A DNA stretch of 61,908 nucleotides from positions 24,892 to 86,799 of the forward strand of contig DGJU01000046.1 of NCBI GenBank assembly GCA_002387605.1. Reading direction: 5' to 3'. Numbering within the stretch: the first letter of the stretch is position 1; every line of letters begins with the position of its first letter. Position numbers and translations under genes: made by a program. The notes under the pieces were generated by a model, which was not told the DNA's origin, did not search any database, and worked only from the letters and a program-made list of their open reading frames with translations. This stretch comes from Alphaproteobacteria bacterium UBA4588. GTDB taxonomy: Bacteria; Pseudomonadota; Alphaproteobacteria; Puniceispirillales; Puniceispirillaceae. Shown in pieces: positions 17,120-25,562 of the stretch.

Positions 17120-18718
17120 ATGAGTGCGCAGACAAACGCGGCCCATTCAGACCACGACCACGGCATCCCACAAGGGTTTATTCGCCGGTGGCTTTATTCG
17201 ACTAACCATAAGGATATTGGGACGATGTATATCATCTTCTCTATCCTTGCTGCTTTCATAGGCGGCGGCTTTTCTGTCTTTATGCGGATGGAGCTTATGG
17301 AACCGGGTGTTCAATATATGGCCGATGGTCATATGTGGAATGTTTTCACAACCGCCCATGGTCTTATCATGGTGTTCTTTGTTGTGATGCCGGGGCTAAT
17401 TGGTGGGTTTGGTAACTGGTTTGTGCCGATTATGATTGGCGCGCCTGACATGGCATTTCCGCGGATGAATAATATTTCATTCTGGCTTTTGCCGCCTGCC
17501 TTTATTCTGCTTCTTCTGTCTGCAGTTATGGATGGCGGTGCTGGTGTTGGTTGGACAATTTACCCGCCTATGTCGAGCACGGCTGGAACGCCTGGTATGT
17601 CGATGGACCTTGCGATTCTATCGCTCCACCTTGCTGGTGCGTCGTCTATCCTTGGTGCGGCGAACTTTATTACAACGATCTTTAATATGCGTACCCCAGG
17701 CATGACATTACATAAAATGCCACTTTTTGCATGGGCAATGCTGATCACAGCGTTTTTGTTATTGCTGGCTGTTCCGGTTCTTGCTGGGGCAATCACGATG
17801 CTACTGACTGACCGGAATTTCGGAACAACCTTCTTTATTCCTGAAGGCGGCGGCGACCCTATTTTATTCCTGCACCTGTTCTGGTTCTTTGGTCATCCAG
17901 AAGTTTATATTATGATTCTGCCGGCCTTTGGTATCGTCAGCCATATTATCTCAACCTTCTCTCGCAAGCCCGTCTTCGGCTATCTAGGCATGGCCTATGC
18001 GATGGTATCGATTGGGTTTGTTGGCTTTATTGTGTGGGCACACCACATGTATACGGTCGGTCTAGATGTTGATACGCGGGCCTATTTCACAGCCGCTACG
18101 ATGGTAATTGCTGTGCCAACAGGCGTGAAAATCTTCTCATGGATTGCAACAATGTGGGGCGGCTCGCTAACGTTCCGCGTTCCTATGCTGTGGGCCATTG
18201 GCTTTATCTTCTTATTCACTGTTGGCGGTGTAACAGGTGTGGTTCTTGCCAATGCTGGTATGGATGTTGTGTTGCATAACACCTATTATGTGATTGCTCA
18301 CTTCCATTATGTGCTATCACTCGGTGCTGTATATGGCCTGTTTGCTGGCTTCTATTACTGGTTCAGCAAAATGTCTGGCTATGAATATCATGAAGGATTG
18401 GCAAAGCTGCATTTCTGGATCACCTTTATTGGTGTGAACCTGACATTCTTCCCCATGCACTTCCTTGGGCTGGCCGGTATGCCGCGTCGTTATATCGACT
18501 ATCCTGATGCCTTTGCTGGTTGGAACTATGTTGCCTCAATCGGCTCATATATCAGTGCCGCTGGTGCGATTCTGTTCTTAATTGTTATTATAGAAGCCTT
18601 TGTGAGCCGCCGTAAGGCAGCTGACAATCCATGGGGTGAGGGTGCTAACACACTTGAGTGGCAAGTATCATCGCCGCCGCCTTATCATACCTTTGATACG
18701 CTGCCAAAAATCAAATAA
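17120..18718 (+). CDS. ctaD: Cytochrome c oxidase subunit I
   Basis: Catalytic subunit of aa3 oxidase, holding heme a and the heme a3-CuB site where O2 is reduced, in the inner membrane. Twelve helices are apparent. HPEVYIMILPAFG supplies a CuB histidine and the HPEVY tyrosine. The HFHYVLS segment in helix X supplies the heme a and a3 histidines. The frame opens at a GTG at 17111, but ATG 17120 with AGGAG 8 bases upstream is the start (532 aa). It lies 55 bases after ctaC. Confidence 0.97.
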   Translation: MSAQTNAAHSDHDHGIPQGFIRRWLYSTNHKDIGTMYIIFSILAAFIGGGFSVFMRMELMEPGVQYMADGHMWNVFTTAHGLIMVFFVVMPGLIGGFGNWFVPIMIGAPDMAFPRMNNISFWLLPPAFILLLLSAVMDGGAGVGWTIYPPMSSTAGTPGMSMDLAILSLHLAGASSILGAANFITTIFNMRTPGMTLHKMPLFAWAMLITAFLLLLAVPVLAGAITMLLTDRNFGTTFFIPEGGGDPILFLHLFWFFGHPEVYIMILPAFGIVSHIISTFSRKPVFGYLGMAYAMVSIGFVGFIVWAHHMYTVGLDVDTRAYFTAATMVIAVPTGVKIFSWIATMWGGSLTFRVPMLWAIGFIFLFTVGGVTGVVLANAGMDVVLHNTYYVIAHFHYVLSLGAVYGLFAGFYYWFSKMSGYEYHEGLAKLHFWITFIGVNLTFFPMHFLGLAGMPRRYIDYPDAFAGWNYVASIGSYISAAGAILFLIVIIEAFVSRRKAADNPWGEGANTLEWQVSSPPPYHTFDTLPKIK

Positions 18719-18760
18719 GGCAGCGTCTCCTCTAGGGGACAAAGGAAGGAAGAAAGCTGG

Positions 18761-19696
18761 ATGACAGCAATGCCGCAACAACCAGGCTCATCAGGATCTA
18801 ATATTGCGCCAACCGCAGATGCTCCGGCATCTTCGGTTGCTGCCTTTTTTGCCCTGATGAAACCCCGCGTTATGAGCCTCGTGATTTTCACGGGGTTTGC
18901 GGGCATGTATCTGGCACCTGTTGATATGCATCCGGTACTCGCGGCGATTTCACTGTTTGCTATTGCTGCCGGTGCAGGTGCGTCTGGTGCGATCAATCAG
19001 TGGTATGACCGGGATATGGATGCGCTCATGACGCGCACTCGCAACAGGCCTATACCGGCTGGCAAAGTTATCCCTGAAGAAGCGCTTGCGTTCGGCATTG
19101 TGATATCAGTTCTGTCCGTGATGCTCTTGTCACTTGCCAGCAATCTGCTCGCAGGGGGGCTGCTTGCCTTTACAATCTTTTTCTATGCTGTGGTTTATAC
19201 GGTATGGCTGAAACGCAGTACGCCGCAGAATATTGTCATTGGCGGTGCTGCTGGCGCGTTGCCGCCGTTAGTTGGCTGGGCTGCGATGACGGGCACTGTT
19301 ACGCTTGAGCCAATCATTCTGTTTACCTTGATTTTTGTCTGGACCCCGCCACATTTTTGGGCGCTGGCGCTGGTAAAAAATGATGATTATCGCTTAGCAA
19401 ATGTGCCGATGCTGCCTGTTACCGCAGGCGCTGATGAAACACGCAAGCAAATTCTGATTTACAGTATTTTTCTGATGGGCGCAGGGATACTACCCTTTGT
19501 TATCGGAATGAGCGGTATTGCTTATGGTATCTTGAGCGTGATTATGGGCGCTCTGTTCTTGGCATTCGCAATTCGGCTTTATCTTGTTAAGACTGACAAG
19601 GCAGCATGGGACCTGTTTAAATTTTCGGTACTCCATCTGTTTATACTTTTTGCGGGCCTTATAGCTGACAAAGCGCTCAGCTTTATGCTGATTTAA
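18761..19696 (+). CDS. ctaB: Protoheme IX farnesyltransferase (heme O synthase)
   Basis: Converts heme B to heme O for the oxidase. It is a UbiA-superfamily membrane protein of 311 aa with nine predicted helices. The motif N-X3-D-X3-D is visible in NQWYDRDMD, followed by MTRTRNRP; a second conserved segment is KNDDYRLANVPM. ATG 18761 has a long purine-rich GGAAGGAAG upstream. It sits in the usual place between ctaD and ctaG. Heme A synthase (ctaA) is not in this window. Confidence 0.95.
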   Translation: MTAMPQQPGSSGSNIAPTADAPASSVAAFFALMKPRVMSLVIFTGFAGMYLAPVDMHPVLAAISLFAIAAGAGASGAINQWYDRDMDALMTRTRNRPIPAGKVIPEEALAFGIVISVLSVMLLSLASNLLAGGLLAFTIFFYAVVYTVWLKRSTPQNIVIGGAAGALPPLVGWAAMTGTVTLEPIILFTLIFVWTPPHFWALALVKNDDYRLANVPMLPVTAGADETRKQILIYSIFLMGAGILPFVIGMSGIAYGILSVIMGALFLAFAIRLYLVKTDKAAWDLFKFSVLHLFILFAGLIADKALSFMLI

Positions 19697-19710
19697 TGGA
19701 AGGGATAATG

Positions 19711-19842
19711 ATGTCTGATCAACCTGAAACAGCGACTGAGATGAGAGTGATGCGTAAACGCAGCAATCTCTGGATTCTGGGCCTTATCTTTGGACTTGCC
19801 GTCCTTTTCTATGTGGTGACTATCGTTCGGATGAGTTTGTAA
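19711..19842 (+). CDS. Small CoxF-like oxidase-associated membrane protein
   Basis: A 43-aa open frame fills the gap between ctaB and ctaG. It has a charged N terminus, then one membrane helix (about residues 19-39) ending in LFYVVTIVRM. Alphaproteobacterial oxidase operons regularly carry a small single-helix protein with this LFYVVTIVR ending at exactly this place, often called CoxF; its role in oxidase assembly is not well defined. AAGGG six bases upstream supports ATG 19711; ATG 19708 is also in frame. It ends 3 bases before ctaG, so the three genes are tightly packed. Confidence 0.8.
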   Translation: MSDQPETATEMRVMRKRSNLWILGLIFGLAVLFYVVTIVRMSL

Positions 19843-19845
19843 GAT

Positions 19846-20418
19846 ATGCAAATAATCAGCCCGTCCCCAGACCTAATACAGCAGCAGTCAGTCCGCAATA
19901 AGCGGCTTCTGACGGGCGTTTTTGTTGTTGTTGCAGGAATGGTGGGGCTCGCCTTTGCATCTGTGCCACTCTATAAACTTTTCTGTCAGGTCACAGGATA
20001 TGGCGGTACAACACAGCGCGCTGAGATGGCGCCGCAGACAATAAACATGGCAGCAGCTCCTGTTTCTGTTCGCTTTAATGCTGTCACGAATTCAAAGTTA
20101 AACTGGTCGTTTGTTCCGGTAACAGAGCCTGTGTCTCTTATTCCTGGTGAGCAAGTTACAGCACTTTATCGGGCAACAAATTTAGGCGATGTTCCATCAA
20201 TAGGGACAGCCACATTCAATGTGACCCCGCAAAAGGCCGGGCCGTATTTTATGAAGCTGGAATGTTTTTGCTTTACCGAACAGTTATTACAGCCGGGCCA
20301 GTCAATGGACATGCCGGTAACCTTTTTTCTAGACCCGGAAATGGCGACTGATCTGAATACATCAGACGTTGACGAGGTCGTGCTTTCCTATACCTTTTTC
20401 GAGGCAATAGAGAGCTAG
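19846..20418 (+). CDS. ctaG: Cytochrome c oxidase assembly protein CtaG/Cox11
   Basis: Copper chaperone that inserts CuB into subunit I. One N-terminal membrane helix (about 20-42) precedes a periplasmic domain. The copper-binding CFCF motif is at residues 140-143 (C140, C142), and the conserved C47 after the helix is also present. The 190-aa length is typical. It starts 3 bases after the small CoxF-like gene. Confidence 0.95.
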   Translation: MQIISPSPDLIQQQSVRNKRLLTGVFVVVAGMVGLAFASVPLYKLFCQVTGYGGTTQRAEMAPQTINMAAAPVSVRFNAVTNSKLNWSFVPVTEPVSLIPGEQVTALYRATNLGDVPSIGTATFNVTPQKAGPYFMKLECFCFTEQLLQPGQSMDMPVTFFLDPEMATDLNTSDVDEVVLSYTFFEAIES

Positions 20419-20479
20419 TATAAGCTAAATTTTGTTGCGCCGGTCGGAGGGGGCTGGGCTTTTTCAAAGGAGATGAAAA

Positions 20480-21265
20480 ATGAGTGGTGCACAACAACAT
20501 CCCTACCATCTGGTAGAACCTAGCCCATGGCCGGCAGTCGGCTCTGCGGCGGCATTTATTGCAGCTATCGGCGCTGTGATGTTCATGCATGACCGCGCCT
20601 ATGGCGGCTATGTTTTGATGACGGGGATGGGTCTTGTTATCCTAACCATGTTCATGTGGTGGCGCGATGTCATCCGCGAAGCTGAATATCAGGGGCATCA
20701 TACCCCGATTGTTCAGATCGGTATGCGGTATGGGATGATGCTTTTTATCTCATCAGAAGTCATGTTCTTTGTGGCGTTTTTCTGGGCCTTTTTCGACCGT
20801 GCCTTTTTCCCTGTTGGGGGTATCTGGCCACCTGAAGGTATTCAAACGTTCGACCCGTTCGATCTGCCGCTGATTAACACCCTTATTCTGCTGCTATCGG
20901 GATGTACCGTAACATGGTCACACCATGCTCTGGTAAATGATAACCGCCGTGATTTTATCGTAGGTCTTGTTATCACTATTGTTCTGGGCGCCTTTTTCAC
21001 AGTGCTTCAGGCGGTAGAATATGACCATGCGTCATTTGCCTTCACAGACGGGATTTATCCTTCGGTGTTTTATATGGCGACAGGCTTCCATGGCTTCCAT
21101 GTGATTGTCGGAACATTGTTCCTTGCCGTATGTCTCTTCCGAGGACTGAAAGGACATTTCACCGCTGACCAGCATTTTGGGTTTGAAGCGGCCGCATGGT
21201 ATTGGCATTTTGTTGATGTTGTCTGGTTGTTCTTATTTGTGGCTGTTTACTGGTGGGGCGCTTAA
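20480..21265 (+). CDS. ctaE: Cytochrome c oxidase subunit III
   Basis: Non-catalytic core subunit that stabilises the oxidase and influences proton uptake. The 261-aa protein has seven predicted helices, the conserved HPYHLVEPSPWP N terminus and the SSEVMFFVAFFWAFF helix with its conserved glutamate. AAAGGAG eight bases before ATG 20480 is a strong RBS. The gene ends the oxidase core. The DUF983 gene often found next in related genomes is absent here. Confidence 0.96.
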   Translation: MSGAQQHPYHLVEPSPWPAVGSAAAFIAAIGAVMFMHDRAYGGYVLMTGMGLVILTMFMWWRDVIREAEYQGHHTPIVQIGMRYGMMLFISSEVMFFVAFFWAFFDRAFFPVGGIWPPEGIQTFDPFDLPLINTLILLLSGCTVTWSHHALVNDNRRDFIVGLVITIVLGAFFTVLQAVEYDHASFAFTDGIYPSVFYMATGFHGFHVIVGTLFLAVCLFRGLKGHFTADQHFGFEAAAWYWHFVDVVWLFLFVAVYWWGA

Positions 21266-21313
21266 TTTAGACAATCTTCTATCTCCTCCCCTCTTGCTTT
21301 AAGAGAGCGAAAA

Positions 21314-21353
21314 AAGAACCGGTCTTGCATCTTTAACTGTAGGGCCGGTTCTT
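21314..21353. terminator. Inverted repeat after ctaE
   Basis: AAGAACCGG at 21314-21322 and CCGGTTCTT at 21345-21353 form a perfect 9-bp stem with a 22-base loop. The A-run to the left would be a T-run when read on the minus strand, while the plus-strand side lacks one. It may attenuate or terminate after the oxidase core genes, or stabilise the 3' end of that mRNA. Confidence 0.45.
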
Positions 21354-21400
21354 CTATATGGAGACAAGACACCTTGTTGCTCGCATAGAAAGGCGCAGCC

Positions 21401-22123
21401 ATGTATTTTAGACCCTATCTTTGGTTAACCCTGTTATCTGTGCCAGCGCTGGCCCTGCTCTTGTTTTTGGGAAGCTGGCAAGTTCAGAGACTATTCTGGA
21501 AAACAGAGCTGATTACGACATTCAATGAACGGGCAGCCGCATCGCCTGTCTCAGTGAATGAGATTGTCGGCAGCGGCAAAGATAATCAGTTCCGCCGCCT
21601 TAGCCTGACAGGGACATTTCTGGATGATGATGAAATCTACCTTGTCGGCCGGACCTATGAAGGCAATGCAGGATTTCATGTTGTAACGCCCCTTCGTCAG
21701 GCAGATGATAGCATCATCTTCATTAATCGTGGATGGGTATCAGAAGATTATCGTTTGCCAGCCCAGCGCCCTTTTTCACTCACCCAAGGCGTTATTCAGA
21801 TTGATGGCATTGTTCGCCTGCCTCAACAGCAGGGTTATTTTGTCCCCGATAATGAGCCAGAGCGCGGTTTTTGGTTTACCCTAAAGCCAGATGAAATTGC
21901 TCGTTTTAGAGACTATTCATCTGTTGAGACAGCCTATTATGTCGATCAGGTGCGCACCAGTGAGGTGATTACATTGCCGATTGCAGCTGAGGTGCGCGTG
22001 GATGTCCGAAATGCCCATCTTAACTATGCACTGACATGGTTTGGGGTTGCACTGTCTCTGATCGGAGTTTACATCGCATATCATGTTTCTGCAGGGCGCC
22101 TTGGGTTTCGCGCTAAAAAATAG
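21401..22123 (+). CDS. SURF1-family oxidase assembly protein
   Basis: Assembly factor implicated in heme a insertion into subunit I. The 240-aa protein has the SURF1 layout: an N-terminal helix ending LGSWQVQRLFWK, a periplasmic domain with VGRTYEGNAGFHVVTPL and NRGWVSEDYR, and a C-terminal helix containing NYALTWFGVALSL. It follows ctaE by 135 bases, with an inverted repeat between them. Confidence 0.93.
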   Translation: MYFRPYLWLTLLSVPALALLLFLGSWQVQRLFWKTELITTFNERAAASPVSVNEIVGSGKDNQFRRLSLTGTFLDDDEIYLVGRTYEGNAGFHVVTPLRQADDSIIFINRGWVSEDYRLPAQRPFSLTQGVIQIDGIVRLPQQQGYFVPDNEPERGFWFTLKPDEIARFRDYSSVETAYYVDQVRTSEVITLPIAAEVRVDVRNAHLNYALTWFGVALSLIGVYIAYHVSAGRLGFRAKK

Positions 22124-22178
22124 AGAGATTATCTCTTTGTTGTGACATAATTAGATTAGACAGAAAGGCCGCCGAAAG

Positions 22179-23585
22179 ATGCGCTATATTAGCACGAGAG
22201 GACTGGATACAGACCGGTCTTTCGAAGACGTATTATTGAACGGGTTAGCCCGTGATGGCGGTTTGTATTTACCCAAAACATGGCCACGTCTGAGCGCCGA
22301 TGACATCCGCGGCATGTCCTCTAAATCCTATGCTGAAATCGCTGGTATGATTATTGGATGCTTTACGGGCGGACAACCAGAACAGTCACAGATAACAGCA
22401 ATGGCAGAAGATGCCTATAAAGGATTTACCCATAGCGATGTTGCCCCGTTGGTGGCGCTTGAGAATAACGTGCATGTCTGCGAGCTGTTTCATGGCCCCA
22501 CGATTGCGTTCAAAGATTATGCTATGCAGTTTTTATCGCGTGCCTTTGATGATGCGCTGACCAAGACAGGCAAGCGGGCGGTTATTCTGGGCGCAACGTC
22601 TGGTGATACTGGCTCAGCAGCTCTGGAAGCCTTTAAGGGGCGCGAGAGTGTCGATGTTTTCATCTTGTTTCCTGAAGGTCGTGTCTCTCCTGTTCAGCAA
22701 AAGCAGATGACATCGGTGCTGGATGCCGGTGCACATGCTGTTGCTGTTAAGGGTACTTTTGATGATTGTCAGGATTTAGTGAAAGCCAGCTTTAACGATG
22801 CGCGCTTCCGCGATGCTGTTAATCTATCAGCAGTGAATTCAATTAACTGGGCGCGACTGGTGCCTCAGATTGTTTATTACTTCACGTCTGCGATTGCCCT
22901 TGGTGCGCCAGATAAGCCGGTTGCCTTTTCTGTGCCGACCGGTAATTTTGGCAATGTGTTTGCTGGATGGGCTGCTTTGCAAATGGGACTGCCTATTGAA
23001 AAGCTTATCGTAGCCTCTAACCGTAATGATATTCTGACGCGCTTTTTTGAAACAGGACAGATGGCACGTGATGATGTTGCGCCGTCACTCAGCCCATCAA
23101 TGGATATTCAAGCATCCTCTAACTTTGAGCGGCTGCTCTTTGAATTGCTGGAACGTGATGGTGATAAAGTGCGCGCGTTGATGCAGGGATTTAGCGAAAC
23201 AGGCCGGTTTGATGTTAGCGCAGATGTGCTGTCACGCGCGCGTGAGACATTCTCAGCGTTCCGTCTTGATGATGAAGGAACACGGGCTGAAATTGCCCGA
23301 ACAGCGCGTGAAACAGGTATGGTTATCGACCCGCATAGTGCTGTTGGGCTGGCAGCTGCCCGCTCGGCTCGTGCTGCACGGATTGTTGCAGATGATGTGC
23401 CGATTATCTCGCTTGCCTGCGCGCATCCTGCAAAATTCCCTGATGCAGTGAAAAGCGCCACAGGCACGCATCCAGAACTACCAGATCATATGGCGGACTT
23501 AATGGAACGTGAAGAGCGTTTTTCTGTGATTGAGAATAATTTGTCGGACGTTCAAGCGTTTGTAACAGCAGGTATGCGCTCATGA
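22179..23585 (+). CDS. thrC: Threonine synthase
   Basis: PLP enzyme converting O-phosphohomoserine to threonine. The PLP lysine is K112 in IAFKDYAMQFL, and GATSGDTGSAA is the phosphate-binding loop. The 468-aa length fits the ThrC class of Proteobacteria and fungi. Its stop overlaps the start of the M16 peptidase in ATGA. The preceding enzyme, homoserine kinase (thrB), is encoded at 28682-29647 on the other strand. Confidence 0.95.
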   Translation: MRYISTRGLDTDRSFEDVLLNGLARDGGLYLPKTWPRLSADDIRGMSSKSYAEIAGMIIGCFTGGQPEQSQITAMAEDAYKGFTHSDVAPLVALENNVHVCELFHGPTIAFKDYAMQFLSRAFDDALTKTGKRAVILGATSGDTGSAALEAFKGRESVDVFILFPEGRVSPVQQKQMTSVLDAGAHAVAVKGTFDDCQDLVKASFNDARFRDAVNLSAVNSINWARLVPQIVYYFTSAIALGAPDKPVAFSVPTGNFGNVFAGWAALQMGLPIEKLIVASNRNDILTRFFETGQMARDDVAPSLSPSMDIQASSNFERLLFELLERDGDKVRALMQGFSETGRFDVSADVLSRARETFSAFRLDDEGTRAEIARTARETGMVIDPHSAVGLAAARSARAARIVADDVPIISLACAHPAKFPDAVKSATGTHPELPDHMADLMEREERFSVIENNLSDVQAFVTAGMRS

Positions 23586-24847
23586 CCCGCCGAATGAGTA
23601 CCTTATCGAACGGCATTCGTATTGCCTCTATTGCGATGCCTGAGGCTCATTCTGTCTCGCTTGGCATCTGGATAAAAGCTGGCGCGCGTGATGAGCGGAC
23701 CTCAGAAGTTGGGATTGCCCATTTTCTTGAACATATGGCGTTCAAAGGAACAGCTAGCAGAAATGCGGCAGCGATTGCCGCTGAAGTTGAAGATGCTGGC
23801 GGCTATGTTAATGCCCATACAAGCCGCGAAGAAACAGCCTATTATATCAAGTTGTTGCCTGAGGATATTGAGCTTGCAGGAGATATATTATGCGATATTC
23901 TGACCGCTAGCATTCTTCCCGAAGATGAGATTGAGCGTGAGCGCGGGGTTATCCTGCAAGAACTCGGTCAGGCGATTGATTCTCCGGATGACATCGTTTT
24001 TGAAAATTTCAATGCAGCCTGTTATGGCGACCATATTCTTGGCCAGTCCATCCTTGGTACCACAGACAGTGTATCTTCATTTAACCGTGATGAACTTCGA
24101 GCTTTTATGGACCGTCATTATGGCACAGCCCAGATGCTTGTTTGTGCAGCTGGTAAATTAGATCACGACCAGCTGGTTCGGATGTGTGAAGACAGACTAT
24201 CATCGGTTGCCAAAACAACACTTCATGCCCGAAGCGCGCCAGAATGGAAAGGCCAAACGAAGTTCGTAGATCGCGAGTTAGAACAATGCCATGTGGTTTT
24301 TGGTCTGCCAGCGCCGTCTGCAACATCAGCCGACCGATTTGCGCTATTGGTATTGTCGAATATTTATGGTGGCGGCATGTCATCACGCCTGTTCCAGCAG
24401 GTTCGCGAGGAACGTGGGTTATGCTATTCCATTTTCTCATTTGCCCAGTTGATGTCAGATACCGGTGTTTTTGGTATCTATGCCGGCACGTCTGAAGACT
24501 CGCTGAACGAAATGCTGGAAGTATCTGCGCGCGCCTTTGGTGATGTTGCCTCGTCTGTTAGCGAAGTGGAAATGGCGCGTGCCCGCACCCAGCTAAAGGC
24601 CTCAGTGATGATGGGACTAGATTCCTCTTCTGCCTTGAATGAGCATCTCGCGCGTCAGATATTGATGTTTGGTGAAGTTCCGCAAACAGATAATATTATC
24701 GCCGCTATTGAAGCTGTTACCGCAGATGAGGTGCGTAGATTGGCCGAAAAATTGATTTCTAGTACAACGCCAAGCCTCTCACTGGTTGGCCCTGCTGGAC
24801 ATGCGTTAACAACAGACCAGTTGTCATCTTTTATGATGCGAGGCTAG
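23582..24847 (+). CDS. M16-family zinc peptidase (mitochondrial processing peptidase-like)
   Basis: The inverted zinc motif HFLEH lies at residues 47-51 (H47, E50, H51), with the downstream NAHTSREETAYY segment supplying the third ligand. The 421-aa length and placement directly after thrC are conserved in Alphaproteobacteria, the group closest to the mitochondrial processing peptidase. The natural substrate is not known from sequence. There is no signal peptide, so it is likely cytoplasmic. It starts within the thrC stop (ATGA overlap). Confidence 0.92.
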   Translation: MTRRMSTLSNGIRIASIAMPEAHSVSLGIWIKAGARDERTSEVGIAHFLEHMAFKGTASRNAAAIAAEVEDAGGYVNAHTSREETAYYIKLLPEDIELAGDILCDILTASILPEDEIERERGVILQELGQAIDSPDDIVFENFNAACYGDHILGQSILGTTDSVSSFNRDELRAFMDRHYGTAQMLVCAAGKLDHDQLVRMCEDRLSSVAKTTLHARSAPEWKGQTKFVDRELEQCHVVFGLPAPSATSADRFALLVLSNIYGGGMSSRLFQQVREERGLCYSIFSFAQLMSDTGVFGIYAGTSEDSLNEMLEVSARAFGDVASSVSEVEMARARTQLKASVMMGLDSSSALNEHLARQILMFGEVPQTDNIIAAIEAVTADEVRRLAEKLISSTTPSLSLVGPAGHALTTDQLSSFMMRG

Positions 24848-24860
24848 AAGCGCGCCATCA

Positions 24861-25442
24861 TCAGGCCGTTCCGCTTGTTGATGAGAGCGAGCCTGCGGTA
24901 ATGCCAAGAAGAGCAAAGCTGCGATCCCAGATAATATTGCTGTCTGTTGTAAAAAGCATGTCGGGATCAGCCGCCAGATGAAACCACATATTCTGCCGCA
25001 TTTCTTCTTCCAGCTGGCCTGATGACCAGCCAGCATAGCCAAGCATGACTTTAGTCATGACAGGCCCAAACCCACGCGAGATTTCCTTTATCATATCAAC
25101 ATGGATAGACAAGCAAATATCTTTGGTTACCGGAATAGTGTCTGGCATCATATGGTCGTTCGAATGAAGAATATACCCACGCTGTGGCTCAACGGGACCG
25201 CCAATATAGACAGGATCATCACTATCAAAATGTGGCATTTCAATGCCTAGTTTTTCGTTTAACTGGCTGAGTGTAATGTCAGAACTTGGATTATTTATCA
25301 CAAGACCCATTGCCGCTTTATCGTCGTGCTGACACATGAATATCGCTTTATGTTTAAAGCGGGGATCTGTCATCTGCGGCGTTGCGACCAGTAGCTGGCC
25401 CGCTAGATTTGATGGCATTATTGTCGGCTCATTACCTGTCAT
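24861..25442 (-). CDS. YqgE/AlgH family protein (UPF0301)
   Basis: Conserved protein family of unresolved function (DUF179), once named AlgH for an effect on alginate. Landmarks are NLAGQLLVATP near the N terminus, GLVINNPSS, and GGPVEPQRGYILHS in the centre. Start candidates are TTG 25448, ATG 25442 and ATG 25418. The last gives MPSNLAGQLL, closest to typical family N termini, but none has a clear RBS. It is convergent with the M16 peptidase and divergent from the dsbD-like gene. Confidence 0.9.
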   Translation of the reverse strand: MTGNEPTIMPSNLAGQLLVATPQMTDPRFKHKAIFMCQHDDKAAMGLVINNPSSDITLSQLNEKLGIEMPHFDSDDPVYIGGPVEPQRGYILHSNDHMMPDTIPVTKDICLSIHVDMIKEISRGFGPVMTKVMLGYAGWSSGQLEEEMRQNMWFHLAADPDMLFTTDSNIIWDRSFALLGITAGSLSSTSGTA

Positions 25443-25501
25443 AAACAAACATTAGCCTTGTTTGCTGATAGGTGCAATCGACAGGCGCGCTTATCCAAGA
25501 A

Positions 25502-25530
25502 TTGACTGTAGTCGCAATGCCAGATATTTC
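25502..25530 (+). promoter_or_regulatory. Possible promoter of the dsbD-like gene
   Basis: TTGACT at 25502-25507 matches the -35 consensus at five of six positions. A 17-base spacer leads to TATTTC at 25525-25530, a poor -10 (three of six). It lies 33 bases before ATG 25563 in the divergent yqgE/dsbD interval. Assigned by eye. Confidence 0.3.
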
Positions 25531-25562
25531 ATGGGGACGCCAGAGGGGATACCTGAAATCTA

